Source of the DNA: Clostridia bacterium
GTDB taxonomy: Bacteria; Bacillota; Clostridia; Oscillospirales; Acutalibacteraceae
NCBI GenBank assembly: GCA_017442225.1
Contig: JAFSAR010000006.1
Coordinates: 1 to 64,000 of the forward strand
DNA: 64,000 bases
Direction: 5' to 3'
Shown piece after piece: positions 35,441-44,005 of this stretch (positions within the stretch are counted from its first letter, which is position 1; every line of letters begins with the position of its first letter). Under the pieces are notes generated by a model, which worked only from the letters and a program-made list of their open reading frames with translations, made no database searches and was not told the origin of the DNA. Made by a program: the position numbers and the translations under genes.

Positions 35441-36769
35441 ATGGTAAAAAAACAAACTTTTATAAAGGTTATTTCGTTTTTATCAGCTGCATTGTTAGTG
35501 GTGAGTGGCTTTGCAATTAAGGAAATAAATAAAAGCCGTAAATATCAACTTTTAATAGAAAATCAGTATTCAAGAGCGTTCGAACAACTAAGTAGCAGTC
35601 TTAACAACATAAGTATGGCGGTAGAAAAAACCATATACGTATCATCGGCAAAAAAGATGAGCTCGCTTTCTGCCGAGATTTTCGGTGAGGCAGAGCTTGC
35701 AAAAGCGGCGCTTTCCGAGTTACCGATGGGAGAGGGCAACGTATCCACGATTTACCGTTTTTTGTCACAAGTGGGAAATTATGCGTTGGCTGTTTCTAAA
35801 AATATAACAAGCGAAAACACCGTTACTGACAAGCAACGTGAAGAATTAAAATTGCTAAGTGATACGGCAAAGACCGTAACGCAGGTTATAAATGATTCGG
35901 GAATAGAATATAACACGCCTGAGCAATGGGCGCAGGCTGTTGAGGATAAGCTGAGCGGTGTTGTAAATGAGCAGAGTCTAGCCAATTCTCTTAGCGAGCT
36001 TGAAGAAAATTTATCTGACTACCCTACACTTATATATGACGGACCGTATTCTGACCATATCCTTGAAAAGCAACCGCTTATGACCGCAAGCGCAAAGGAA
36101 TATTCTGAAGCCCAGGCTTTAGAGGTAGCGCGCGGTGTGGTGGGTGAAAACGGAAGTCTTGCGTTTCAGGATATGCAGGACGGCAAGATAGAATGTTACC
36201 GTTTTGCCGATAACAATGTAAACATCACGGTAAGCAAATTGGGCGGATACATCGTTTATATGCGGAAAAATCGAACCGTAGAGGAAAGTATATTATCGTA
36301 TGAACAGGCGCTTTCAAAAGCTGAAAAGTTTTTAGAAAATATGCAGATAAACAATATGATTGACACATATTTTTATACCGATAACGGCGTTTGCGTGATA
36401 AATTTTGCCTATCTTGACGGACAGACTATATGCTATACCGACCTTATAAAAGTAGGTGTTGCAATGGATACGGGTGAGATAATGATGCTCGAGACGGCGG
36501 GATATCTTACAAACCATACCGACCGCGCATTTCAGGTGCCCGACCACACGGCAGATGAGGCAATGGCGAAAATCAGCAGCGACCTTGAGGTGAGTGAGGT
36601 TGCCGTGACGCTTATCCCGACAGATAGCGGCGGTGAGGTGCGGTGTTATGAGTTTTTATGCCGAAGCGAAGAAAACGGGGAGATTTTGGTGTATATAAAC
36701 GTGCAGACACTTGAGGAGGAGCAGGTTTATATATTATTAAAGACTGACGGGGGTACACTTGTTAAATAG
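35441..36769 (+). CDS. ypeB: Germination protein YpeB
   Basis: A 442-residue protein starting with an uncleaved signal/anchor (FIKVISFLSAALLVVSGFAI). It has the helical YpeB N-terminal region (RAFEQLSSSLNNISMAVEKT, then SALYV-type text as YVSSAKKMSSLSAEIFGEAE) and two to three C-terminal PepSY-like repeats (EARGVVG..; ALSKAEKFLENMQI; TADEAMAKISSDLEV). YpeB is needed for stable incorporation of the cortex-lytic enzyme SleB in the spore, which indicates that the organism sporulates. sleB, its usual partner, is not adjacent. AAGGAAG precedes the ATG. No convincing forespore promoter was found in the short upstream gap. Confidence 0.9.
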   Translation: MVKKQTFIKVISFLSAALLVVSGFAIKEINKSRKYQLLIENQYSRAFEQLSSSLNNISMAVEKTIYVSSAKKMSSLSAEIFGEAELAKAALSELPMGEGNVSTIYRFLSQVGNYALAVSKNITSENTVTDKQREELKLLSDTAKTVTQVINDSGIEYNTPEQWAQAVEDKLSGVVNEQSLANSLSELEENLSDYPTLIYDGPYSDHILEKQPLMTASAKEYSEAQALEVARGVVGENGSLAFQDMQDGKIECYRFADNNVNITVSKLGGYIVYMRKNRTVEESILSYEQALSKAEKFLENMQINNMIDTYFYTDNGVCVINFAYLDGQTICYTDLIKVGVAMDTGEIMMLETAGYLTNHTDRAFQVPDHTADEAMAKISSDLEVSEVAVTLIPTDSGGEVRCYEFLCRSEENGEILVYINVQTLEEEQVYILLKTDGGTLVK

Positions 36770-36771
36770 TC

Positions 36772-36800
36772 TTGATATTTGTCATTAAAAACAGTATAAT
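36772..36800 (+). promoter_or_regulatory. Sigma-A promoter of the C39-like gene
   Basis: TTGATA and TATAAT with a 17-bp spacer, starting 3 bp after the ypeB stop. Confidence 0.85.
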
Positions 36801-36801
36801 G

Positions 36802-36828
36802 AATTCCGTACAGAAATTGTACGGAATT
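36802..36828 (+). promoter_or_regulatory. 5'-terminal hairpin or operator upstream of the C39-like gene
   Basis: AATTCCGTACA-GAAAT-TGTACGGAATT is a perfect 11-bp inverted repeat that begins 1 bp after the -10 and spans the predicted transcription start. It could be a repressor operator, a 5'-stabilising stem, or a weak terminator for ypeB. Confidence 0.6.
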
Positions 36829-36848
36829 TATTGTTTGTTGGTGTAACT

Positions 36849-37214
36849 ATGCCGTTAGTTAAAAATGTTGAACATATTTATGAGCCGAATCCGTTGGCGT
36901 GTGGGCAGGCTACTCTTGCGATGCTGTCAGGGGTATGCGTTCAAGAGATATTTGATTTAGTAAAGACTGAAAAAGAGACTACCCTTAAAGATATGAAAGC
37001 GGCGCTTGCTGCGCTTGGCATATCCTACACGGAAAACAGGGTAGAAGTGCGCGATAAAAAGGATTTACCGCGTGTGGCGTTACTGAGTCTTGAAACGCCG
37101 AAGTGTTGGCATTGGTCGCTTTTCTTTGATGACAAGTTTTATGACCCCGAATACGGTGTGCTTGATGATTTTCCGCCAAGTAATCGCCGCTATTTTTGGG
37201 AAATCGTGGGTTGA
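36849..37214 (+). CDS. C39-like papain-fold peptidase-domain protein
   Basis: A 121-residue protein. EPNPLACGQATLAMLSGVCV places Cys18 in the usual C39/transglutaminase-like nucleophile helix; CWHWSLFFDDKFYDPEYG supplies His88 and Asp99, giving a complete Cys-His-Asp triad. It has no signal peptide and no fused ABC transporter, so it is not a bacteriocin exporter protease. The ATG at 36849 (only a weak GGTG upstream) is preferred to the TTG at 36831, which lies next to the promoter hairpin. Substrate unknown. It has its own promoter and no functional partner nearby. Confidence 0.75.
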   Translation: MPLVKNVEHIYEPNPLACGQATLAMLSGVCVQEIFDLVKTEKETTLKDMKAALAALGISYTENRVEVRDKKDLPRVALLSLETPKCWHWSLFFDDKFYDPEYGVLDDFPPSNRRYFWEIVG

Positions 37215-37239
37215 CAAGATAGTGCATACAGATTAAAAT
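37211..37239 (+). promoter_or_regulatory. Sigma-A promoter of rpe
   Basis: TTGACA and TAAAAT with a 17-bp spacer. The -35 overlaps the stop codon of the C39-like gene. Confidence 0.8.
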
Positions 37240-37255
37240 TATAAAGAAAAAACGG

Positions 37256-37284
37256 ATTGCCATGCCGATAAATCGGCTCGCAAT
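37256..37284. repeat. REP-like imperfect palindrome
   Basis: ATTGC...GCCGAT-AA-ATCGGC...GCAAT inside the context GATTGCCATGCC..CTCGCAATGACG. Elements beginning GATTGC and ending GCAATGACG are a common dispersed palindromic class in bacteria; only one copy was noticed in this window. It lies in the rpe leader and could form a hairpin there. Confidence 0.5.
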
Positions 37285-37318
37285 GACGATTTATAAAATA
37301 AAAAACTTGGGTGATTCT

Positions 37319-37963
37319 ATGGTAAAAATTTCTCCGTCGGTGTTGACGTCGGATTTTTTAACACTTGGCGATAGCATTAAAAAACTTGAGGATGCGGGTG
37401 TTGATATGCTGCATCTTGATGTTATGGACGGTATTTTTGTGCCTAACATTTCGTTTGGGTTACCCGTTATAAAATCAATAAAGGCGCACACTAAGTTACC
37501 ACTTGACGTGCATCTTATGATAGACCGTCCTCACAGATATATAGAGGAATTTGCAAAATATGCCGATCTTTTGGGCTTTCATTATGAGGCAGGTTCTGAC
37601 AATGAGGAAACACTTAGAAAGATAAGAGAGCTTGGTTGTAAATCTTGTATTACAATCAAGCCTGCGACTGCCGCAGAGGAGATATTCCCGCTTTTGCCGC
37701 TTTGCGATATGGTGCTTGTAATGTCGGTAGAGCCAGGTTTTGGCGGACAGAAGTTTATGCCAGTAGCGCTTGATAAAATAAAAGCGATCAAGGTAGAGTG
37801 CGAGCGTCAGGGACTGAGCGTTGATATTGAGGTTGACGGCGGCATAAATGCTCAGACGGCTCCTCTTGCTGTTGCGGCGGGCGCAAATGTGTTGGTGGCG
37901 GGGAACTACTTGTTTTCTGCTGATGATATGAGCGCGCGCGTCAAAGAAATCAAGAACCTTTAA
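37319..37963 (+). CDS. rpe: Ribulose-phosphate 3-epimerase
   Basis: A 214-residue (beta-alpha)8 barrel: MVKISPSVLTSDFLTLGDSI, MLHLDVMDGIFVPNISFG (metal His and Asp), LDVHLMIDRP, LVMSVEPGFGGQKFMP, and IEVDGGINAQTAPLAVAAGA. It interconverts ribulose-5-phosphate and xylulose-5-phosphate in the pentose phosphate pathway. The ATG at 37319 after GGGTGA matches the family start; the upstream in-frame ATGs lie inside the palindromic repeat. It has its own promoter rather than sitting in the prpC-stk-rsgA operon often seen in Firmicutes. Confidence 0.96.
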   Translation: MVKISPSVLTSDFLTLGDSIKKLEDAGVDMLHLDVMDGIFVPNISFGLPVIKSIKAHTKLPLDVHLMIDRPHRYIEEFAKYADLLGFHYEAGSDNEETLRKIRELGCKSCITIKPATAAEEIFPLLPLCDMVLVMSVEPGFGGQKFMPVALDKIKAIKVECERQGLSVDIEVDGGINAQTAPLAVAAGANVLVAGNYLFSADDMSARVKEIKNL

Positions 37964-38270
37964 AGGCTTTTTGAAATCTCAGAACTGCGTTGTCCTTACA
38001 TATAAGGCGGCTTTTAAATTTTATTTCGTCAATATGCAACTTATCTTTAAAAATTATATTTTTGCTTTTTGATAAATTCTGCGCGGTACACGTAATTATT
38101 AACAGTTGATAATAGCCGTAAGCGGTGTAAAGGCTGCTGCTTATAATATTGCTGCTTATAATATTGCATATAAAATCAATAAGGCTGTTGCTGTTATCAA
38201 AAAGTATGGCGTATTCACACATATTTATTTTACGGTACCTTTTGATTTTTCTATGGCGCTTAAATTTCAT
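37950..38270 (-). CDS. Doubtful 106-residue minus-strand ORF
   Basis: An open frame with a basic start (MKFKRHRKIKRYRKINMCEY) and an AAGGA about 10 nt upstream. It overlaps the 3' end of rpe by 14 bp in the opposite direction, contains the duplicated 15-bp unit, and matches no family I know. It could be a decayed gene or chance. The gap 37964-38336 holds nothing else I can support. Confidence 0.2.
   Translation of the reverse strand: MKFKRHRKIKRYRKINMCEYAILFDNSNSLIDFICNIISSNIISSSLYTAYGYYQLLIITCTAQNLSKSKNIIFKDKLHIDEIKFKSRLICKDNAVLRFQKAFKGS
38136..38165. repeat. Tandem duplication of 15 bp
   Basis: GCTGCTTATAATATT occurs twice back to back. Each unit contains TTATAAT, so it also doubles a -10-like element. 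It keeps reading frames on both strands intact. Confidence 0.8.
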
Positions 38271-38336
38271 ATCACGGTATCCTTGGCAGAATAAAATATT
38301 TTGTGTTGTTAATACTTTTTATGAGGTGTTAACATT

Positions 38337-38462
38337 ATGGATAATCAAAGTAAAAGTGAATTTTGGAGTATATTTGTTAAATCGGCTGTTATTACAATTT
38401 CGGTAATCGCCTTAATTTTAATAGGATATTTTACGGCAGGTTTTTTGTCGGGAGGTTTATAA
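38337..38462 (+). CDS. Small single-pass membrane protein, 41 residues
   Basis: MDNQSKSEFWSIFVKSAVIT begins the peptide and GYFTAGFLSGGL ends it, with one hydrophobic helix at about residues 15-37. GAGGTG lies 8 nt before the ATG, and its stop TAA overlaps the ATG of the phosphohexomutase (TAATG), whose GGGAGG ribosome binding site lies inside this ORF. Translational coupling strongly supports expression. Function unknown; it may resemble DUF4321-like small membrane proteins, which I cannot confirm. Confidence 0.65.
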   Translation: MDNQSKSEFWSIFVKSAVITISVIALILIGYFTAGFLSGGL

Positions 38463-39934
38463 TGGATTATATGTATTTAAAAAGCGGCACAGACGTGCGC
38501 GGCGTGGCGTCAGATTTGGGCGGTAAAGCGGTAGAGCTTACCGACGGTGCGGTTTATGATATTGCCGCGGCTTTTGTTGTGTGGTGTGTTAATAAATTCA
38601 GCAAGGGAGCAAATGAACTTACGATTGCGTTAGGTCACGACTCACGCATTACGGCTGACAGGATAAGCGATTGTGTAAAATCGGCACTTATAAATGCGGG
38701 TGTTACTGTGCTCGATTGCGGTTTGGCGTCAACCCCCGCCATGTTTATGACAACCGTAGATTTACATACAGATGCTGCTATACAGATTACTGCAAGTCAC
38801 CATCCGTTTGATCGAAACGGTCTTAAGTTTTTTGTTGGTACAGGCGGTCTCGAGGGCAGTGATATATCTGAAATTTTATCGTTGGCATCAGAAACGCAAG
38901 AGTGTATCAGCGAGGCGCAAGGCACGGTGAAATCAAGTGATTATATGAAAGATTATGCCGCTCGGCTTCGCGATATGATTATCAGCGAGGTAGGAAAGGG
39001 CGAAAAACCGCTCCAAGATTATCATATAGTTGTAGACGCGGGCAATGGTGTAGGCGGCTTTTATGCTAATGAGGTTTTGGCGCCGCTTGGCGCAGATATC
39101 AGCGGCAGTCAGTTTTTAGAGCCCGACGGAATGTTCCCGAATCATATACCAAATCCCGAAAATAAACAGGCGATTGAGAGTATTTGTGAGGCGGTAAAGA
39201 AGAGCGGTGCGGATTTTGGTGTTATATTTGATACCGACGTAGACCGCGCGGGTTGTGTTGATAGCGACGGAAATGAGCTTAATCGTAACCGTCTTATAGC
39301 GCTTGCATCTTATATTGCTTTAGGTGGCAAAAAGGGCGGCACAATTGTTACCGACTCGGTTACCTCTGACGGACTTAAAAAGTATATTCAAGAGGATTTA
39401 GGCGGCGTTCATTACCGTTACCGCCGCGGATATAAAAACGTAATCAATAAGGCAATTGAACTCTGTGAGCAGGGAATAGATTGTCCTTTGGCTATAGAAA
39501 CCTCGGGTCACGCGGCGTTGCGTGAAAACTATTTCCTCGATGACGGCGCGTATCTTGCAACCAAGATTATAATTGAGCTTGCAAAGGATACCGATATAAA
39601 GCAGTTGCTTTCTACAATGGAAATGCCCGAGGAGGAAGCTGAGTATCGCTTTAATATAAAAACAAATAATTTCCGCGATTATGGTGAAAAGGTAATTGCT
39701 AAGTTGGAAGAATTTGCAGCAGCGCACGACGGGTATATTATTGCTGACGATAATCGCGAGGGAATAAGAGTATCCACACCTAACGGTTGGTTTTTGCTGC
39801 GACTTAGCGTTCACGACCCCGTAATGCCGATGAATTTTGAAAGTAATAAAGTCGGTAGAATTGATATTATGAAAGATGAACTCAGAGAGTTTTTTGAGAG
39901 TTTTAGTGAGCTTGAAATACCGCGGAATTTTTAA
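38462..39934 (+). CDS. Phosphoglucomutase/phosphomannomutase family protein
   Basis: A 490-residue alpha-D-phosphohexomutase. The phosphoserine loop is QITASHHPFDRNGLKFF, where the usual TASHNP has His for Asn. The Mg loop is VIFDTDVDRAGCVD; the sugar-binding loop is AIETSGHAALRENYFLDDGA (ETSGH); the phosphate-binding loop is DNREGIRVS near the C-terminus. It interconverts hexose 1- and 6-phosphates for glycogen or surface polysaccharides; glucose versus mannose specificity is not clear. It is coupled to the preceding 41-residue membrane protein and followed by a strong terminator. Confidence 0.92.
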   Translation: MDYMYLKSGTDVRGVASDLGGKAVELTDGAVYDIAAAFVVWCVNKFSKGANELTIALGHDSRITADRISDCVKSALINAGVTVLDCGLASTPAMFMTTVDLHTDAAIQITASHHPFDRNGLKFFVGTGGLEGSDISEILSLASETQECISEAQGTVKSSDYMKDYAARLRDMIISEVGKGEKPLQDYHIVVDAGNGVGGFYANEVLAPLGADISGSQFLEPDGMFPNHIPNPENKQAIESICEAVKKSGADFGVIFDTDVDRAGCVDSDGNELNRNRLIALASYIALGGKKGGTIVTDSVTSDGLKKYIQEDLGGVHYRYRRGYKNVINKAIELCEQGIDCPLAIETSGHAALRENYFLDDGAYLATKIIIELAKDTDIKQLLSTMEMPEEEAEYRFNIKTNNFRDYGEKVIAKLEEFAAAHDGYIIADDNREGIRVSTPNGWFLLRLSVHDPVMPMNFESNKVGRIDIMKDELREFFESFSELEIPRNF

Positions 39935-39944
39935 TATACAATAT

Positions 39945-39975
39945 AAATCCCAGCTTTAAACTAAAGCTGGGATTT
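39945..39975 (+). terminator. Terminator of the phosphohexomutase gene
   Basis: A 14-bp perfect stem, AAATCCCAGCTTTA with its complement, loop AAC, followed by AATTATAAT. It can also work for the convergent LCP gene side. Confidence 0.8.
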
Positions 39976-40029
39976 AATTATAATATGATTATGCGTTGTG
40001 AAATGAGAATTTAAAATGGTGTATTATAT

Positions 40030-41040
40030 TTACTCTTTTGGTATATAAAAAACATCAATTACCGCTTGCAGCACCGATTCCTCATTGGCTGTAAATTCGA
40101 CCCACTCTTCGCCTTGTGTTAGTGTACCATCTATGGTTTTATAGTCAAGCGCATCGCCAAAGTTCATAGTCAGACAATTCTGAGCAAGATAGGTTATCTG
40201 GGCGAATGAAACGTTGGTAGAAAAATAGGGGGATAGGGTATTATAGTATTTAGTAAGGTTTGAAAAATTGCTGAGTACGGCGTTGCCGGTCTTGTTCATA
40301 AGCGCTGATAGAAATTGTTTTTGCCGTTGCATACGGCGGGCATTTGCTTCAAGATCTTCGCCGCGGTATTGGATATATGTCATAGCATTTGTGCCGTTAA
40401 GGGTTATTTTATTTCCTTTATAAAACTGTACTTTTTTGTTGACAATATCTTCCAGACAGGTTACTTGTACTCCACCAACCATATCGGTAAGCTTGGACAC
40501 GCCGTCCATCTCTATAGTAACGTAAGAACTAATATTTATTCCACACAACAATCTTTTGACCGAGGTCATAACGTTTTTGCTGCTTTCTTCGGCTGTGTTT
40601 CCGTAAGCATACGCAAGACACAACTGTTCTTTTTGTGTGCCCGCATATTTGCCGTCACCAGTGTAAAGATTTACATCTACCATTGTTTCGCGGGATATGG
40701 GTATTATGCAAGCCTTTTTGGTTTTCGTATCAATAGTAGCCACAAAGATAACGTCTGCCTGACCGTTGTTGCCGTTACCTAAATTCTGGTTTACGTTATC
40801 ACGGTCAATACCCATTACTAAAACGCTTACTATATTTTTATTAAGAATATATTTTTTGCCATCATATGTTATTGTGCTTTCGTCCTCTATTTCTACTAAG
40901 TCGGCTGAAATATTTGTATCATCTTTATGAAATTGGTGTTTGCCTATAGCTGTTATAATCCAAAAAGCCGAGAGTAGTAATAGAATTATTGCGAGAATTA
41001 TACTGATTACAATAACGATTATTTTTTTATTTTTTTTCAT
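40030..41040 (-). CDS. LytR-CpsA-Psr (LCP) family cell-wall glycopolymer transferase
   Basis: A 336-residue protein with an N-terminal membrane anchor (IIVIVISIILAIILLLLSAFWI) and an extracellular LCP domain: ILNKNIVSVLVMGIDRDNVN, ADVIFVATIDTKTKKACIIPISRETMVDV, MDGVSKLTDMVGGVQVTCLE, and TYIQYRGEDLEANARRMQRQKQFLSALM, which contain the conserved Asp and Arg residues that hold the polyprenyl pyrophosphate head. LCP enzymes attach wall teichoic acid or capsule to peptidoglycan. GGTGAT precedes the ATG. It is divergent from the K+ uptake operon. Confidence 0.93.
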   Translation of the reverse strand: MKKNKKIIVIVISIILAIILLLLSAFWIITAIGKHQFHKDDTNISADLVEIEDESTITYDGKKYILNKNIVSVLVMGIDRDNVNQNLGNGNNGQADVIFVATIDTKTKKACIIPISRETMVDVNLYTGDGKYAGTQKEQLCLAYAYGNTAEESSKNVMTSVKRLLCGINISSYVTIEMDGVSKLTDMVGGVQVTCLEDIVNKKVQFYKGNKITLNGTNAMTYIQYRGEDLEANARRMQRQKQFLSALMNKTGNAVLSNFSNLTKYYNTLSPYFSTNVSFAQITYLAQNCLTMNFGDALDYKTIDGTLTQGEEWVEFTANEESVLQAVIDVFYIPKE

Positions 41041-41173
41041 ATTATCACCAAAGTGTGTTTTTTATAATCATTATAATTATGTGTTTTGTTAATGTCAATG
41101 CAAAAAAGTAGTGGAAAAAATATAATATGTGTAGTATAATAAAAAAACCAATACATTTAAATGGGGTAGTTTA

Positions 41174-42538
41174 ATGAAGATTATTATTGTAGGCGGCGGC
41201 AAAATCGGCGCTACGCTAATCGAAAGTCTCGAAAACGAAGGACACGATATAACCGTTGTAGACCGCGACCAGAAGGTTATTGACGAAATCAGTAATATAT
41301 ATGACGTTATGTGTGTTTGCGGTAACGGTGTAGATAATGACACCCTTAAGGAAGCCGAGGTATCGAAAGCAGAGTTATTAATTTCTGTTACCGACTCGGA
41401 TGAAATAAATATGCTTATCTGCTTTATTGCTAAAAAGATGGGTGCATCTTATACTGTAGCCAGAGTACGTAACCCCGAATTTAACGACAAGCGAATGGGT
41501 CAGGTTAAGCAGTATCTTGATTTGTCGCTTACAATAAATCCTGAATTTTTAGCGGCGTTAGAGATTTTTAATATATTAAAGCTACCTGCCGCCATAAATA
41601 TTGAAACCTTTTCAAGACGAAATTTTTCAATGATAGAGCTTGTTCTTAAAGAGGGTACGCATCTTGACGGAATGAACCTTATTGAACTTCGTAAAAAGTA
41701 CAATTTAAACTTTTTGATTTCGGTTGTAAAGCGTGGTGATGAGGTATATATTCCTGACGGCAATTTTGTACTTAAAACAGGTGACCATATATGCCTTACT
41801 GCTAATTTTATTGAAATTCAAAAACTGCTTAAAATGTTAGGTCTTGCTAAAAAGCAATCAAAATCGGTTATGATTTTGGGTGCTACAACAACCTGCTATT
41901 ATCTCGCTAAAATGCTTATCCGCTCGGGTACTGATGTTACAATAATTGATAAAGATATTAACAGATGTAATCAATTTGCAGAAAAACTGCCCGAGGCGGT
42001 TATTATAAACGGTGACGGCGCCGAGCAAGAGGTGCTTATGGAGGAGGGTATAGCATCCACAGATGCGTTTGTATCGCTTACCGGTATGGATGAAGAAAAT
42101 ATACTTATCTCGTTTTTTGCGCAGTCGCAAAACGTTCCGCGCGTTATTGCAAAGGTTAACCGTAACGAGCTTGCCGCTATGGCGGAAAAATTAGGTCTTG
42201 ACTCTATTGTGTCACCTAAAAAAGCAGTATCCAACGTGGTTACAAGCTACGCTCGAGCACTCGAAAATTCACTTGGCAGTAATGTTGAAACGATGTACAA
42301 GTTAATGAACGGTAGTGTGGAGGCGCTTGAATTTAATGTTCAATCAGACTTTAAGAGTCAGCATATTCCTTTAAAGGATATGCAGCTAAAAAAGGACGTT
42401 CTTATTGCGGGTATAATTAGAAAAAGAAAAGCTTTTGTGCCTATAGGTGACGATGAGATTATTGCAGGTGATAAAATTATTGTAATTGCAAAATCGGGTG
42501 ATCAAAAAATGAACGACCTTGCTGATATTTTGAGGTAA
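41174..42538 (+). CDS. trkA: Trk potassium uptake regulatory subunit TrkA
   Basis: A 454-residue cytoplasmic protein with two RCK modules in tandem: first NAD-binding loop MKIIIVGGGKIGATLIESLE with the acidic residue in ITVVDRDQKVID, second KSVMILGATTTCYYLAKMLI with VTIIDKDINRCNQ, each followed by a TrkA_C domain (EGTHLDGMNLIELRKKYNLN and IPLKDMQLKKDVLIAGI). It gates the TrkH channel in response to nucleotides. TATAAT sequences at 41121 and 41135 lie upstream without clear -35 elements. trkH follows 4 bp later. Confidence 0.95.
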   Translation: MKIIIVGGGKIGATLIESLENEGHDITVVDRDQKVIDEISNIYDVMCVCGNGVDNDTLKEAEVSKAELLISVTDSDEINMLICFIAKKMGASYTVARVRNPEFNDKRMGQVKQYLDLSLTINPEFLAALEIFNILKLPAAINIETFSRRNFSMIELVLKEGTHLDGMNLIELRKKYNLNFLISVVKRGDEVYIPDGNFVLKTGDHICLTANFIEIQKLLKMLGLAKKQSKSVMILGATTTCYYLAKMLIRSGTDVTIIDKDINRCNQFAEKLPEAVIINGDGAEQEVLMEEGIASTDAFVSLTGMDEENILISFFAQSQNVPRVIAKVNRNELAAMAEKLGLDSIVSPKKAVSNVVTSYARALENSLGSNVETMYKLMNGSVEALEFNVQSDFKSQHIPLKDMQLKKDVLIAGIIRKRKAFVPIGDDEIIAGDKIIVIAKSGDQKMNDLADILR

Positions 42539-42542
42539 TACA

Positions 42543-43991
42543 ATGAATAAAAGAATGGTGCTTAAAACAGCAGGCAGAATAATGCAGATTATTTCTTTGC
42601 TGCTTTTAATTCCTGCTATAGTGGCAATAATTTATGCTGAAGTAAAGCAGTTGTTTGCGTTTTGCATTACTGCTTTGTGCGCTTTTTTGGTAGGACTTGC
42701 AATAGTTAAATTTACAAGAACAAAAAACCGTGTCATATATGCTAAAGACGGTTTTGCAATTACTGCTCTCGCATGGATTATTATGGCGGCAATAGGTGCT
42801 GTGCCTTTTGTAATAGCAGGTGATATCAAGTCTTATGTTGATGCCGTATTTGAAACGGTCAGTGGTTTTACAACTACGGGTGCTTCAATATTGACAAATG
42901 TAGAGGCAATGAGCCGCAGTATGCTTTTTTGGCGTAGCTTTACCCACTGGATAGGCGGTATGGGTGTGCTTGTGTTTGTTATGGCAATTATACCCAATTT
43001 TACCGACCGCTCAATTCATATTATGCGCGCTGAAATGCCTGGACCTATAATTGGCAAATTGGTTCCGCGAGTAAAGGATACCGCAAAAATACTGTATCTC
43101 ATTTATATTTTTCTTACCGTTTTACAAACAGCTTTATTGCTTGCGGGTGGTATGCCGTTGTTTGATAGCCTTGTTCATACATTTGGTACGGCGGGTACGG
43201 GCGGTTTTGGAATTAAGGCTGATAGCATAGCATCATATAGCCCTTATTGTCAATGGATTATTGCCATATTTATGTTGATATTTGGCGTAAACTTTAACAT
43301 TTATTATTTACTTTTACTGCGTCGTATACGTACGGCACTGAAAAGCAGTGAGCTGTGGTGTTATATATCAATTGTTTTGGTTAGCGTAGCGGTAATTACT
43401 GCAAATGTTGCGCCGATTTATAAAAATTTTTCTACAGCTCTTAGAAATTCGACCTTTCAAGTGGCATCAATTATTTCAACAACCGGTTTTGCCACGGCGG
43501 ATTTTGATTTGTGGCCCGGTCTTTGTAAAGCTATACTTTTATTGCTTATGTTCTGTGGCGCGTGCGCGGGTTCTACTGCGGGTGGACTAAAGGTTTCGCG
43601 TGTTGTAATGCTATTTAAATCGGTGACCAAAGAAATAAGAAGAATGTTGCATCCGCGTTCGATTGGCAAGGTTCACTTTGAGGGCAAGTCAGTGGAAGAC
43701 TCTACACTGAGCAGTGTAAGCACATATTTTGTTATATATATGATATGCTTTTTTATGGTTTTTTTGCTTATTGCCTTTGAACCTTTTGGATTCGAGAGCA
43801 ATTTTTCAGCGGTGGCAGCTTGTTTCAATAATATAGGTCCCGGTTTTTCGGCTGTAGGGCCTACAGCCAGCTATGCAGGGTATACAGACTTTTCAAAAAT
43901 AATCTTGTCATTTGCTATGTTGCTTGGTCGTCTTGAAATTTTTCCGATAGTGGTATTTCTTTCGCCGCGCACTTGGATAAAGAAAAAATAA
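42543..43991 (+). CDS. trkH: Trk potassium transporter membrane subunit TrkH
   Basis: A 482-residue integral membrane protein of the TrkH/KtrB superfamily with four membrane-pore-membrane repeats. Selectivity-filter-like stretches are VSGFTTTGASIL, FGTAGTGGFGIKADS, IISTTGFATADFD and FNNIGPGFSAVGP. SFTHWIGGMGVLVFVMAIIP and CGACAGSTAGGLKVSRVVML are typical of TrkH. It mediates K+ uptake with TrkA, encoded immediately upstream. Confidence 0.95.
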   Translation: MNKRMVLKTAGRIMQIISLLLLIPAIVAIIYAEVKQLFAFCITALCAFLVGLAIVKFTRTKNRVIYAKDGFAITALAWIIMAAIGAVPFVIAGDIKSYVDAVFETVSGFTTTGASILTNVEAMSRSMLFWRSFTHWIGGMGVLVFVMAIIPNFTDRSIHIMRAEMPGPIIGKLVPRVKDTAKILYLIYIFLTVLQTALLLAGGMPLFDSLVHTFGTAGTGGFGIKADSIASYSPYCQWIIAIFMLIFGVNFNIYYLLLLRRIRTALKSSELWCYISIVLVSVAVITANVAPIYKNFSTALRNSTFQVASIISTTGFATADFDLWPGLCKAILLLLMFCGACAGSTAGGLKVSRVVMLFKSVTKEIRRMLHPRSIGKVHFEGKSVEDSTLSSVSTYFVIYMICFFMVFLLIAFEPFGFESNFSAVAACFNNIGPGFSAVGPTASYAGYTDFSKIILSFAMLLGRLEIFPIVVFLSPRTWIKKK

Positions 43992-44005
43992 TAAGGGTGG
44001 TATTT

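Noticed and set aside
36849-37214. Bacteriocin-processing C39 protease
   Set aside because: No ABC transporter domains, no double-glycine precursor peptide and no immunity gene nearby.
38136-38165. Possible CRISPR-like repeat
   Set aside because: Only two directly adjacent 15-bp units with no spacers; a simple tandem duplication.
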